Shown here one piece after another: positions 8,743 through 17,809 of a stretch of 64,000 bases of DNA. Location: NCBI GenBank assembly GCA_964501065.1, contig CAZCRF010000003.1:1-64000 (forward strand), given 5' to 3'. Positions within the stretch are counted from its first letter, which is position 1; the number at the start of each line of letters is the position of its first letter. The notes beneath the pieces were generated by a model. The model ran no database searches and was not told the origin of the DNA. It saw nothing but the letters and a program-made list of their open reading frames with translations. The stretch comes from Hallerella sp964501065. GTDB taxonomy: Bacteria > Fibrobacterota > Fibrobacteria > Fibrobacterales > Fibrobacteraceae. The position numbers were made by a program, and so were the translations under genes.

Positions 8743-10190
8743 CAATCCACCTTTTCCCAATCTTTGTCGAGCAAGCTCTTGAGATATTCGATGTTCGTTT
8801 GGAACATTTTTTGGATGGTTTCCGGAGTGAATGCGGGGACGGCGTAATCCCAATTCACGGAGAGGGTGCCGTCGAAGTCAGTGACTTGGTAATCCAACGC
8901 GACTTGCGGTGTCTTGCTCAATGCGTTGATTTGTTTCAAGTTTTTGGGGATTCCGCTGTTCGTCTTGCGACCGCCTTCCAAGACGCATGTGATGACAAGC
9001 GGCATTTGGGCGCGCATCGGGCGAAGATTCTTTTTGAATTTGAGGATTTGCGTTCCGTCGTAAGCGTGAAATCGGACGAGCTGCCACATTTCCTTTTGGA
9101 CGGCTTGTACGCATTGCAAAAAATTCCCCGCATTTCGGGACAATGTGATGAATGCGATGTTTGTAAAATCGCCGATGACGGAATGGATGTCTTCGTGCAG
9201 CGGCATGCGGTTGAAAAGTGTCGAGTTGATGGTGAGCGCGTCGTTTCGGCTAAATTTCAGCAAGGACTTGAGGTAAGCCGTGCTGATGGCCGCAGCCGGA
9301 GTCGTGCGGTATTCGCGGCATCTTTTTTGCAGCACGCCGTATTCTTCACTTGAGAGGCTTCCGGACATTCTCGAAAAACGATGATGATGGATTTCGGAAA
9401 GGGGCTTTGCATACGGCAAGTCCGGTTCGCAGACGAGTTCGTCCGCCTTGGATTTCCAATAGGATTCCGCTTCGGAGTCGTCGCGCTCGCATTTTGCGGC
9501 ATCGCGACAATATTCCTTGAAACTGTAGCGCGGCCATTGCACGGGTTCGCCGGCGTAAAGCTTGAACATTTGCGAAAGGGCGATTTTTGCGCTCCACGCG
9601 TCCATTATCATGCAGTCAAAGTCAAAATGGAGAACGTCCTTGGAACCTTCCACCCGGGAAATTCGCATCGTGAAGAAAGGCCACTCGCCTGTCGGATAAA
9701 GATGGTGATTCCATTCCTGTCGCTTTTCCAGGCGTTCTTCCGCGCTTTTCAGCGGAATGGTTTCGATGGAATATTTGGGGACGCGTTCCAATACGACTTG
9801 AGTCCCGTTGGGAAGTATCATGAGCCTCAAGGCGTCGCTTTGGGCGATGACGGTGTTCCAGGACTTTTCCAGTCTGCTGGTGTCCAGTGTCCCGTCCCAT
9901 TCCAATTCCATATAATAGTGCGTGTTGATTCCGCCTAAATCATAGGTGTCGTCGCGACCGACCAAGTAGGACTTTTGAATCGGAGAAAGGGGGAATGCGT
10001 CTTTTTCCACTTTTTCCAATTGTTCCAAGTAGGCGATGATTTCCGCCTTGTTCGCCTTCAAAATTTCCTTTTCGTTTTCGGAAAGGGATTTTTGGGTTGC
10101 CCGGAACTTGAGTTTCCCGGATGCAGTCCAAAGGGAAACTCCCTTTTCTTTGAGGAGATGGACGATGTCTTGGGGGGAGAGGTGCTTCAT
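8742..10190 (-). CDS. Free-standing heterocyclisation (Cy) domain with TubC-type docking domain
   Basis: A 482-residue protein consisting of one NRPS cyclisation domain. Residues about 1-58 (KEKGVSLWTASGKLKFRA, then an acidic/lysine-rich helical part) match the TubC N-terminal docking domain that binds the C-terminal tail of an upstream NRPS protein. The rest is a Cy domain with FPLSPIQKSYLVGR, an intact DCMIMDAWS (DxxxxDxxS), and NRMPLHEDIHSVIGDFT. Cy domains condense an upstream acyl-S-PCP with Cys-S-PCP and cyclodehydrate to thiazoline. There is no A or PCP here, and the operon also contains an A-PCP protein lacking Cy (17806-20505), so the two probably form one split module. The ATG at 10190 overlaps the preceding stop (ATGA) and has a GGAG 9 bases upstream. 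A longer frame upstream is spurious. Confidence 0.9.
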   Translation of the reverse strand: MKHLSPQDIVHLLKEKGVSLWTASGKLKFRATQKSLSENEKEILKANKAEIIAYLEQLEKVEKDAFPLSPIQKSYLVGRDDTYDLGGINTHYYMELEWDGTLDTSRLEKSWNTVIAQSDALRLMILPNGTQVVLERVPKYSIETIPLKSAEERLEKRQEWNHHLYPTGEWPFFTMRISRVEGSKDVLHFDFDCMIMDAWSAKIALSQMFKLYAGEPVQWPRYSFKEYCRDAAKCERDDSEAESYWKSKADELVCEPDLPYAKPLSEIHHHRFSRMSGSLSSEEYGVLQKRCREYRTTPAAAISTAYLKSLLKFSRNDALTINSTLFNRMPLHEDIHSVIGDFTNIAFITLSRNAGNFLQCVQAVQKEMWQLVRFHAYDGTQILKFKKNLRPMRAQMPLVITCVLEGGRKTNSGIPKNLKQINALSKTPQVALDYQVTDFDGTLSVNWDYAVPAFTPETIQKMFQTNIEYLKSLLDKDWEKVD

Positions 10191-13100
10191 CGGGAATTCT
10201 CCGGAGATTGGGGAATGGAAAGGGCTTCTGCCAATTTCAAAACGTGAACTTTGTCTGTAAACGCAGAGAAATGATCGCCTTCGAGTTCCCCGTAATGGAC
10301 GTTCCCGATGCACAAATCGTCCCAATTGGAGAATAGGAATTGGCTCGTGTTCTTGAAAATGCCTTGGCTGTTGTCCGTTTTCAAGTATCTCAAATCGCCA
10401 AAATAAGGAGTCGGTTCAAACTGAATCATCGCCTGGAAATTTTGGTCGAAAGTCTTTTTCATCTGCGCAAAGGACTCCTTGGAAAGATTCCTTTCAAAAT
10501 CTCCGGCGCATTCTTGGATGAAGAGGGTCCTTTCCTCTTCGTCCATATCCATGAAGCGTTCGACGGTTCCGGCGAGCGGCGAGCCTGTGAACATTTTTTG
10601 AAAATCCTCTTTTGTCAAGGATTTCTTTTGAGTCTTCTCCAAGTAATTCAAGATGGTGGACGACAAATCTTGGAATTGGAATCCCATCTTTTGCGCATCG
10701 GCGTGGATGAGTTGGGCGAAGAATAAATCCCGTACAAAAATCTCGGAGCTTTCGAAGGGAAGCCTTGCCCCGTCGATGATGACGATGTCCAACACTTCCA
10801 CTCCGGCGTCTTCCAGGCGTTCCGCCAAGTCCAACGCCAGCTTCCCGTTGAAACTGTAGCCGATGATTTGAACTTTGGGAATTCGGGATTTTAGAACTTC
10901 CTCTGCAAAAGCCGAATTCAAGGCGTTCGCCACTTCCGCGGGGTTCAAGGCGAAGAATTTCTTCGGATGCGAAAGCTGGAACGTGAAGATCTCCCCGTCG
11001 TCTTGATTTTCTAAAAGTGGGATGAGCTCGCGGTACATTTCGCCGTTCCAAAGAATTGTCGGCAACAGGATTCTGCCCGTTTTGCCGTTCGGAGAGCCTT
11101 GCCTGCGGAGCAGTACAAAATTCCCGGAATCTTCGGAATCTTCTTCTGCATCGCGAGTCAGGAATTGGCTCAGGTTCTTGACGGTCGGAAAGTCCAGAAG
11201 CTGTTTCAAGATGGCGTCGAAGGTCTTGTCCGGGGCGATTTCATTCCGGATGGATGTCGCCATTTGCGCCATCAAAAGCGAATCCGCGCCGAAGTCGTAG
11301 AAATTGTCTTCGATCCCGATGTCGGAAACATTCAATGCCTTGTTGACGATTCGGAAGAGTTTTCCTTCTGTGGAATTTTCCGATTCGATTGGGGGATGGA
11401 CGGCGTTTTTATGCGGATTCCCGTTCGTTGATTTCTTGAAAAATTCTCCGATGGCCTTGCGGTCGATTTTCCCGTTCGGCGATAGCGGCAATCGGTCGAA
11501 AATCTGGATTCGGTTCGGCTGCATGTAATGCAACAGGTATTTGTCGAGGAATGCATTCAAATCCTTGGAATCGATGCTTTGCTTGTCCGCCTTGACTTGC
11601 TTGACGAAGAACATCAAGTGCAGCCGGTCTTGAGCCGCCTCGCTTTCGGGGAAAACGCAAAGGTTCGCGTCGGGGTTGCCTCGCCGGAGTTTCTTCTCCC
11701 ATTTCGCCCAAGGCATTTTCAATTGCTCAAAAATCTCTTCCTGTTTTTGTAAATCATCCGGGGGGACGTCCATCAAAAGCGCTTGTGTCACGGAAATCCA
11801 TGCGGCGTTTTCAAAGGATTCCAAGAACATTTCGAAGCCACCGGGGGCGATTGCGTTTTCAATCTGCCCAAGGCTGTAGTCCAAGTCGATGACGTTGTCC
11901 AGGACGTAACCGCCGATGACGATGTCGAAATAATTCGGCGATATCCCTTGTTTGATGAAGTCTTGATTCAAATCCAATTGTTTGAAGACTAGCTCCGGGT
12001 AATCCTTGAATCGTTCTTCGGCGGTGGGGAAGAAATGCTTCAAATAGTCCGTGAAGTAATATTCGAAGGACTTTCCCTTCAAGGCGGGCAGCAAGTGTCT
12101 CGTGACGGAGCCCGTTCCCGCTCCCACTTCGAGAATGCGGAACGTCTTTTCCGGATGCTCTTTGAAAAGTTCTTCCACGTATTTCACCAAGGACCGGTTC
12201 GCAATCCCCATGATTTTGTTGTTGACGTAAAGGGAGTCCACATAGCGATATTTGTCGCCGGTTTCCGGATAAAGGAATTTTCCGGGGTCGACTTTCCCTT
12301 GGAGAATTTCACAAAGGTGTTCTCCGTTGACTTGGACGTATTCCAAAAAATCCGCCGAGATGCAGTCGCCGTTCCAAACGGACTTCGCCTGTTCCCAAAG
12401 AGAATCCTTTTCGGCTTCCGTTGCGCGGACGCGGCAAATGTAGGCGTCCCCGGAACGCTCAATCCGGTTTTGGGAGAGCAGGAACGAAATCCATTGATTC
12501 AAGAGCCAGTGGTATTTGGAGATGATGGGGGCCTTCAGGTCTTCTAATCGGTAGGGCTTTCCGCTTTCGAAGAGTCCCATCTTTTGAAGCTCGATCAGAA
12601 TGGTGTATGTGCACGCCCGTTCTTCGGCTTCGTAGCCCGCTTGGATTTTGTCGAGGGGAATCTCGCCGATGTCTTTTTGCAATAGCCCTTCCACGAATTT
12701 TTTTCGCGTCGAAAAAAGCTTCTTTTCCGTTGCGGTGGATTCTGGCGTCGCATTTTCGGCGACAATCGCCGCGTCGATTTCCCGCTTGTCTTCGCTGACT
12801 GTGGCTACGGCTTCCTTGATCCCGGGAAATTCTTTCAAGACGTTTTCGATTTCACCGAGTTCAATGCGGTGCCCGCGAATTTTCACCTGGGAATCCTTTC
12901 GCCCCAGGAATTCGATTTCGCCTCCGGGCAAGTAACGCCCGATGTCTCCCGTCAAATAAACCCTTTCGCCGTTTTGGGGCAAATGGATGAATTGCGCGTT
13001 TGTGCGCGCTTCGTCTTTGTAATACCCGAGAGCGACGCCTTCGCCTCCGATGGCGATTTGACCGGCCACCCATGTGGGGCAAGCGGCAAGCTGCGAGTCC

Positions 13101-15658
13101 AGAATGTGCATCGTCTGGTTGGCCAAAGGCTTGCCATATGGCAAAATTTGGAGTCCGTCGTCGGGGTCGTAACGGTGGAAATTCGACCAGATGGAAGCCT
13201 CCGTAGCGCCTCCTAGGCAAATGACTTCCGCCCGATTTGCAAAATGGCGGATTTTTTCGGGCATATTCACCGGAATCCAGTCGCCGGACAGGAACACCTT
13301 TTGGAGGGGCAACTGTTTTTCTTCGTCCTTGTTCTCGACGAAATTCAAAAGCATCTGCATCAGGGCGGGGACGCTGTTCCACACGGTGATTTTGTGCTTG
13401 AGCAGGAGGTTTTCCCAGGCTTCCGGATTCATGTAATCTTCTGCCGTCGGGTAGAAGACTGTCCCACCGCATCCCAGGACTCCGAAAATGTCGTAAACGG
13501 AAAGGTCAAAGTTCAATTGGGATAGTCCCAGTACGGAATCTTCTGCGCGGACATCGAAGCGATCGTTCATGTCGTCGATGGTGTTCATCGCGCCTTTGTG
13601 CGTAATCACGACTCCTTTCGGTTCGCCGGTGCTGCCGCTCGTGTAGATGATGTAGGCGATGTCTTCGGGAGTCCTTTTGGGGAGGGCGTCCCTGTCGAGG
13701 GGATGTTCGCCCGTTTTGAGTTCGTCGATGTGCACGGTCTGCAATTCCCCGGGCAAAAGGTCTTCGTCCGAGGAAATTCCGACGGCCACTTTCGCTTCTG
13801 CTTGGCGGATGATTTTTTCTGCGCGTCCCATTGCCGATGCCGCTGCGATGGGGATGTAGATTGCCCCTGCATACAAAATTCCCAAGACGGACACGATTTG
13901 CCAGGCGGATTTTCCCATCAGGACGGGAATGGGCTCTTGCGGCTTCACCCCGAGCCGGATGAGTTCCGCGGCGAGAGCTTTGGCGCGAATGTCCAATTCT
14001 TCGAATGAAAATTGAAAGTTCCCGTCGTCCACGGCGATTTTCTCCGGATTCCTTTTGACGCTTTCGATGAAATCGTCCTGCAAGAGTCTCGCATCCCATT
14101 TTTTCTCCGTATGGTTCGCTTCCGCTTGTTCGGCGGCGTCTCGCGCGGGCAAATCGACGTCCATCGTCGAACTCCAATCGGAATCTTTCTTTGCGATGTT
14201 CTGCAAGTGCGATTCGAATGTTTGGAACATCTCGTCCAAAACATTTTCCGGGAAAACGCCTTCGCGATAATCCCAGTTGACTTGGAGTCCGAACTCCCCG
14301 TCCATGACTTGGCAGTCGATGAATGTTTGCGGCGTTTGGGAAATTCCCCCCCTGAATTCTCCGCGGAGAGGCGTTCCCGCGCCTGCGAGTCCGATGGCGC
14401 TCGTGTAGACAATCGGCATGGAAATCCCGGTCTTTTTCGTTTGACGGGAGATTTCGCGCATGACTTCGACTCCGCTGAAAAGGCGATTGTCCAAGTCGGA
14501 GAACAATTGCCCGTTGATTCTTCGCGCACGCTCCAAAAAATTTCCGCCGGCGGAGAGATCTATTTCGAGCAAATCGAGAGACGTGAAATCCCCGACGATT
14601 TCTTGGACTTTTTCATGCAACGGCAAACGGTTCAAGACCGTCAGGTTCACGCAAAAGCGTTTGTTCTCGCTCCATTTTCCCAGTACGTCGGCATAGCAGG
14701 CGAGGATGGGGACAGTCGGGGTCAGCCCGTTTTGCTTGGCGCGGGACTTTATCCGGGCCCAATCTTCCGGGGAGAGCCTCAAGAATTTTCTTTGGAAGGA
14801 ATTCTTGGATTCTTTGACGGGGAGCTTGGGGAGTTCCGGGGCTTCCGGCAGGTTTCCGATGCGGTCCGTCCAATACTTTTTTTCTTTTTCATATTGGGCT
14901 TCGTTCCGGATTTTCCTTTCGGCGGCGAGGTAATCGCGGAAGGAAAGTTCTTCTTCCCCGGAAACGGGGATGCCGTCGAAATAGGCTGCTTCGAATTCCG
15001 CGAGGAGCTTGTAGATGCTGGTCCAATCGGCAATCAAGAATTCAATGGAAAAGTGGAGAATGTCCGAATCCGCGTGATGGCTGACGGCAATGCCGAACAT
15101 CGGCCACTTCCCGACGATGTAAGCCCTTGAACTCATCTCTTTTCGGAATTTTTCAAATTCACGGGATTCTTCCGGATGGTTTCGGAGGTCCCATTCGGGG
15201 ATTTCCAATTCGGGGACTTCGCGCATCACCCTTTGGAAGCCCGAAGCGTCGATGATGGCGTGGAGCATGTCGTATTTGCGCACGAGCGCGTTCCAAATCT
15301 TGCGAACCTTTTCCGCATCGAGTTCCCGGTAGAGAATTTCCAAATACACGTGGCAGGCGACGCCGCCGTAGTCGAATGTCTTGTTCCTCCCCAACAAGTA
15401 CGCGGATTGGACGTCCGTCAAGGGGAACGGTTCGAATCGGTTTTCCCTGTCGATGACGATTTTCACGTCACTTTCCGATACGCGGGATTTCAATTCTTCT
15501 ATCAAGGAGGCTTTGCTCGCCTTGAGTTCCTCCAGGATTTCCGGGGTGACGGATTCTTTGGAAGCCTTGTATTTGAGCTTTTCGCCGTCTAACCATAAGT
15601 GAATGCCGAGGGATTCAAAATGGCGGACCGAATTTTGTCTGCTTGGGGAATTGGGCAT
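10187..15658 (-). CDS. PchF-like NRPS: docking-Cy-A(Cys, embedded MT)-PCP-TE
   Basis: An 1823-residue terminal synthetase. Seen in order: TubC-type docking domain (about 10-58), Cy (about 75-500), A (FDLSVYDIFG, WNSVP, LSGDWIP, LGGATEASIW), a methyltransferase inserted before the final A motif with an intact SAM motif EVGAGTGSVTRHLL, A10 (LPLSPNGKIDRKA), PCP (FGADSLLMA) and a C-terminal thioesterase with GYSFNG and a final GDHF histidine. The order is that of PchF, which adds the last cysteine, N-methylates the reduced ring and releases the product. The A code is D-L-Y-N-F-S-L-I-W, a cysteine code with one change (Leu to Phe). Cy has Glu for the first Asp (EFLIADWTS), and the TE has Asn for the second Gly of GxSxG. 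GGAGAAGAG lies just before the start. Confidence 0.92.
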   Translation of the reverse strand: MPNSPSRQNSVRHFESLGIHLWLDGEKLKYKASKESVTPEILEELKASKASLIEELKSRVSESDVKIVIDRENRFEPFPLTDVQSAYLLGRNKTFDYGGVACHVYLEILYRELDAEKVRKIWNALVRKYDMLHAIIDASGFQRVMREVPELEIPEWDLRNHPEESREFEKFRKEMSSRAYIVGKWPMFGIAVSHHADSDILHFSIEFLIADWTSIYKLLAEFEAAYFDGIPVSGEEELSFRDYLAAERKIRNEAQYEKEKKYWTDRIGNLPEAPELPKLPVKESKNSFQRKFLRLSPEDWARIKSRAKQNGLTPTVPILACYADVLGKWSENKRFCVNLTVLNRLPLHEKVQEIVGDFTSLDLLEIDLSAGGNFLERARRINGQLFSDLDNRLFSGVEVMREISRQTKKTGISMPIVYTSAIGLAGAGTPLRGEFRGGISQTPQTFIDCQVMDGEFGLQVNWDYREGVFPENVLDEMFQTFESHLQNIAKKDSDWSSTMDVDLPARDAAEQAEANHTEKKWDARLLQDDFIESVKRNPEKIAVDDGNFQFSFEELDIRAKALAAELIRLGVKPQEPIPVLMGKSAWQIVSVLGILYAGAIYIPIAAASAMGRAEKIIRQAEAKVAVGISSDEDLLPGELQTVHIDELKTGEHPLDRDALPKRTPEDIAYIIYTSGSTGEPKGVVITHKGAMNTIDDMNDRFDVRAEDSVLGLSQLNFDLSVYDIFGVLGCGGTVFYPTAEDYMNPEAWENLLLKHKITVWNSVPALMQMLLNFVENKDEEKQLPLQKVFLSGDWIPVNMPEKIRHFANRAEVICLGGATEASIWSNFHRYDPDDGLQILPYGKPLANQTMHILDSQLAACPTWVAGQIAIGGEGVALGYYKDEARTNAQFIHLPQNGERVYLTGDIGRYLPGGEIEFLGRKDSQVKIRGHRIELGEIENVLKEFPGIKEAVATVSEDKREIDAAIVAENATPESTATEKKLFSTRKKFVEGLLQKDIGEIPLDKIQAGYEAEERACTYTILIELQKMGLFESGKPYRLEDLKAPIISKYHWLLNQWISFLLSQNRIERSGDAYICRVRATEAEKDSLWEQAKSVWNGDCISADFLEYVQVNGEHLCEILQGKVDPGKFLYPETGDKYRYVDSLYVNNKIMGIANRSLVKYVEELFKEHPEKTFRILEVGAGTGSVTRHLLPALKGKSFEYYFTDYLKHFFPTAEERFKDYPELVFKQLDLNQDFIKQGISPNYFDIVIGGYVLDNVIDLDYSLGQIENAIAPGGFEMFLESFENAAWISVTQALLMDVPPDDLQKQEEIFEQLKMPWAKWEKKLRRGNPDANLCVFPESEAAQDRLHLMFFVKQVKADKQSIDSKDLNAFLDKYLLHYMQPNRIQIFDRLPLSPNGKIDRKAIGEFFKKSTNGNPHKNAVHPPIESENSTEGKLFRIVNKALNVSDIGIEDNFYDFGADSLLMAQMATSIRNEIAPDKTFDAILKQLLDFPTVKNLSQFLTRDAEEDSEDSGNFVLLRRQGSPNGKTGRILLPTILWNGEMYRELIPLLENQDDGEIFTFQLSHPKKFFALNPAEVANALNSAFAEEVLKSRIPKVQIIGYSFNGKLALDLAERLEDAGVEVLDIVIIDGARLPFESSEIFVRDLFFAQLIHADAQKMGFQFQDLSSTILNYLEKTQKKSLTKEDFQKMFTGSPLAGTVERFMDMDEEERTLFIQECAGDFERNLSKESFAQMKKTFDQNFQAMIQFEPTPYFGDLRYLKTDNSQGIFKNTSQFLFSNWDDLCIGNVHYGELEGDHFSAFTDKVHVLKLAEALSIPQSPENSR

Positions 15659-15659
15659 A

Positions 15660-16733
15660 TTAAATCTCTTCTCCGTAACGGTGAATTTCTGTCGACGGAA
15701 TGTACGTGTTTTCGCGCGGATGGATGGCTTTGGCGAATCCGAAAAGGCGTGTCAATTCAGACCATTTTTGGGAACACAGAAGTTCGCGTTGGGCAAAGGG
15801 GGCGAGTTTCATTTGGTGCAGAATCCGCTCCGAAAATTCGACGATTTCGTCTGCAATCGCTCTTTTCCAATCGTCGAACAGGACGTGGGAAAAATCCTTC
15901 GCCCGGTAGTTTCCCAATGTTTCCATCGTGAGCTCCTTCAAATAAGGGGGAATCTCCGCGCGTTCTTCGGGATTGTAAAGGTACTTGGGCACGTACATGC
16001 GGGGTTTCCACAAAACGGGTCCGAACGTGTCTTCTAAAATCAAACGGCCTGTTTCATAGACGAACGCCATATTGTGCAAGAGATGGGCGTGGTTGTCGCG
16101 GTCTTCCGTATTCACTTGGTTGTTGTATTCAATGGTGATGGGCGTTCCTCCGAGCTTTCCCGTCAAGATGTCGAATGGCCCGACGCTTTCCGAGATGTGT
16201 TCGACGGTAAGCCCGTAGATGGACGGGAGCGCTTGGGAGAGGATGTCGATGGCCGGGAAGGAAACTTGCGGCCCGAACGCCGCCTTGGCGTAAAGGGGCT
16301 TTTCCGTTTGGTTCAAACGCTTGGCGATTCGGATGAATCTGGCGACTTCGGGGAGTTTGGGGTAAAGGTCGCAAGTCTTGAAATGCACCCCGTTCTTCTT
16401 GGCGATGCGATAAGTTTCCGTCAAGTCCTTGGGGTGAATGGGCTGCTCTTGGAGAACGGGGATTTTCCGCTCCATGAATTTGCAGGCGAGTTCCGTGCCG
16501 ATGCCGCCGACAGTTCCCGAACTGATGACGACGCAGGCAAAATCCACTTCGGGGATTTTTTCAAATTCGGTGAAGAGCTGGATGCCGTAAATTTGGGCGC
16601 ATTTTTGGGAACGTTCGCTCCCCTTCCCGAAAATTCCGACGAGTTCAAATCTGTCCTTCAACAATTGCTGCAAGGCGTTGATGTAAAATTGCCCAAAGGT
16701 GCTTCCGCAGACGACGACCTTCATTTTGCGCAT
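15660..16733 (-). CDS. Thiazolinyl imide reductase (PchG/Irp3 family)
   Basis: A 357-residue NAD(P)H-dependent oxidoreductase of the GFO/IDH/MocA type. PchG and Irp3 reduce a PCP-bound thiazoline to thiazolidine. Seen: an N-terminal Rossmann start, VVVCGSTFGQFYINAL; then VDFACVVISS, GTELACKFMERKIPVLQEQPIHP (EQP-type segment); and LEDTFGPVLWKPRM near the C terminus. These are recognisable blocks of the yersiniabactin and pyochelin reductases. AAGGAG precedes the ATG at 16733, which shares its A with the upstream TAA (TAATG). A longer frame upstream of this ATG is out-of-frame noise. It lies immediately before the PchF-like gene, whose MT would need a reduced ring as substrate. Confidence 0.92.
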   Translation of the reverse strand: MRKMKVVVCGSTFGQFYINALQQLLKDRFELVGIFGKGSERSQKCAQIYGIQLFTEFEKIPEVDFACVVISSGTVGGIGTELACKFMERKIPVLQEQPIHPKDLTETYRIAKKNGVHFKTCDLYPKLPEVARFIRIAKRLNQTEKPLYAKAAFGPQVSFPAIDILSQALPSIYGLTVEHISESVGPFDILTGKLGGTPITIEYNNQVNTEDRDNHAHLLHNMAFVYETGRLILEDTFGPVLWKPRMYVPKYLYNPEERAEIPPYLKELTMETLGNYRAKDFSHVLFDDWKRAIADEIVEFSERILHQMKLAPFAQRELLCSQKWSELTRLFGFAKAIHPRENTYIPSTEIHRYGEEI

Positions 16734-17809
16734 TAGATTTCTCCTTCGGCGAGGGATTCGGAATCCGTTTGGATTTGGCATTTCAAGGAAGATTCCGTAT
16801 CCAAAAGCCTTTCGACGATGACGTCCGCGAATGGACTTTCTCCGAGCAGGAGGCGTTCTTCCAAGTGGGGATGGGAGAGAAGTTCCATGGCGGCGATGGC
16901 CGCGACTTTCCCGGTGAGCGCTTCGCTTGAAATTCCGGAAAGGTTCAACGTCTTTGAAAGGGTTTCCCCGCGGATTTCGCCTTCCATTTGGCATAGGAAT
17001 GCGGCGTTCCCGTTGACGCCGAATGTATCGAGGCGGTTGGCGATGAGTAAATCTTCCAAAGTCTTTCCCGGATTCTGCCGGTAATGGAATCTGGCTGATT
17101 CCAAGACTTTGAGGGTGCGTTCCCCGCAAATGCACATTTGCCAATGGCCTTCGGACAAGTGGAGCTTTTCGGCTACGCTGCGGGATTCCGCGTCGAAGTA
17201 GGGGAACGCCTTGCATGGGGAAAATCGGGATTTCCATTCTGCGGGGACGTCGTCTTGTGGGGGGCTGGCAATCGTTTTCCCGTCTTTCCAATAGACCATG
17301 GAATGGTTCGAATCTTCAAAGATGCCGTCCAAATAATCCTTTGCCGCCGTTTGGGAAAATGTCCCCACGCCCCCGTAGAAGAAATGCAGCGTTCGGACTC
17401 TGTCGAATTGCTTTGCCAAATATTGAGGAAGGAGTCCCGAAAGTCCCGGGATGCTTCCCGCTCCGTAAAGGATGGGGATTCTCGAAGGGCTTTTCTGAAA
17501 TCCGGAAAGGCCCAAGTGCACCAGGGGGATTCGCGCCTCTTGGGCAATGGAATCCATCCGCCGGGAGCTGTCTTCGGAAAGGGTCGCCGCGTCCAGGATG
17601 CAGGCGCAGCCGTCGAAGAAGGCTTCCAAATTTTTGGAGTCGGTCGCATCGACGCTTTGCCATTCCGCGTTTGGAAATTCCGTTTTGAATTCTAGGGGCG
17701 CGTGTGACGTGTCGCGCCCTCCGATGCGGAGCTTTTCGCAAGAATTTTCTTTCAAGTATTTGCAAGAGAACGAGCCGACTTTGCCGTAGCCTCCGATGAC
17801 TCCTATCAT
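16733..17809 (-). CDS. Saccharopine dehydrogenase-like NAD(P)-binding reductase
   Basis: A 358-residue protein with a Rossmann fold at the extreme N terminus (IGVIGGYGKVGSFSCKYL, GxxGxxG). Further segments are typical of saccharopine dehydrogenase-like reductases: VDATDSKNLEAFFDGCACILDAA and YGAGSIPGLSGLLPQYLAK. The substrate is not shown by the sequence. Reductases of this type (PchK) occur in enantio-pyochelin clusters, as far as I recall, so it may reduce a second thiazoline or do so with another stereochemical outcome. It overlaps the A-pseudoMT-PCP gene by ATGA and leads directly into the PchG-like gene by TAATG. A cluster with both reductase types is unusual. Family assignment is firm, the specific role is inference. 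Confidence 0.8.
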   Translation of the reverse strand: MIGVIGGYGKVGSFSCKYLKENSCEKLRIGGRDTSHAPLEFKTEFPNAEWQSVDATDSKNLEAFFDGCACILDAATLSEDSSRRMDSIAQEARIPLVHLGLSGFQKSPSRIPILYGAGSIPGLSGLLPQYLAKQFDRVRTLHFFYGGVGTFSQTAAKDYLDGIFEDSNHSMVYWKDGKTIASPPQDDVPAEWKSRFSPCKAFPYFDAESRSVAEKLHLSEGHWQMCICGERTLKVLESARFHYRQNPGKTLEDLLIANRLDTFGVNGNAAFLCQMEGEIRGETLSKTLNLSGISSEALTGKVAAIAAMELLSHPHLEERLLLGESPFADVIVERLLDTESSLKCQIQTDSESLAEGEI

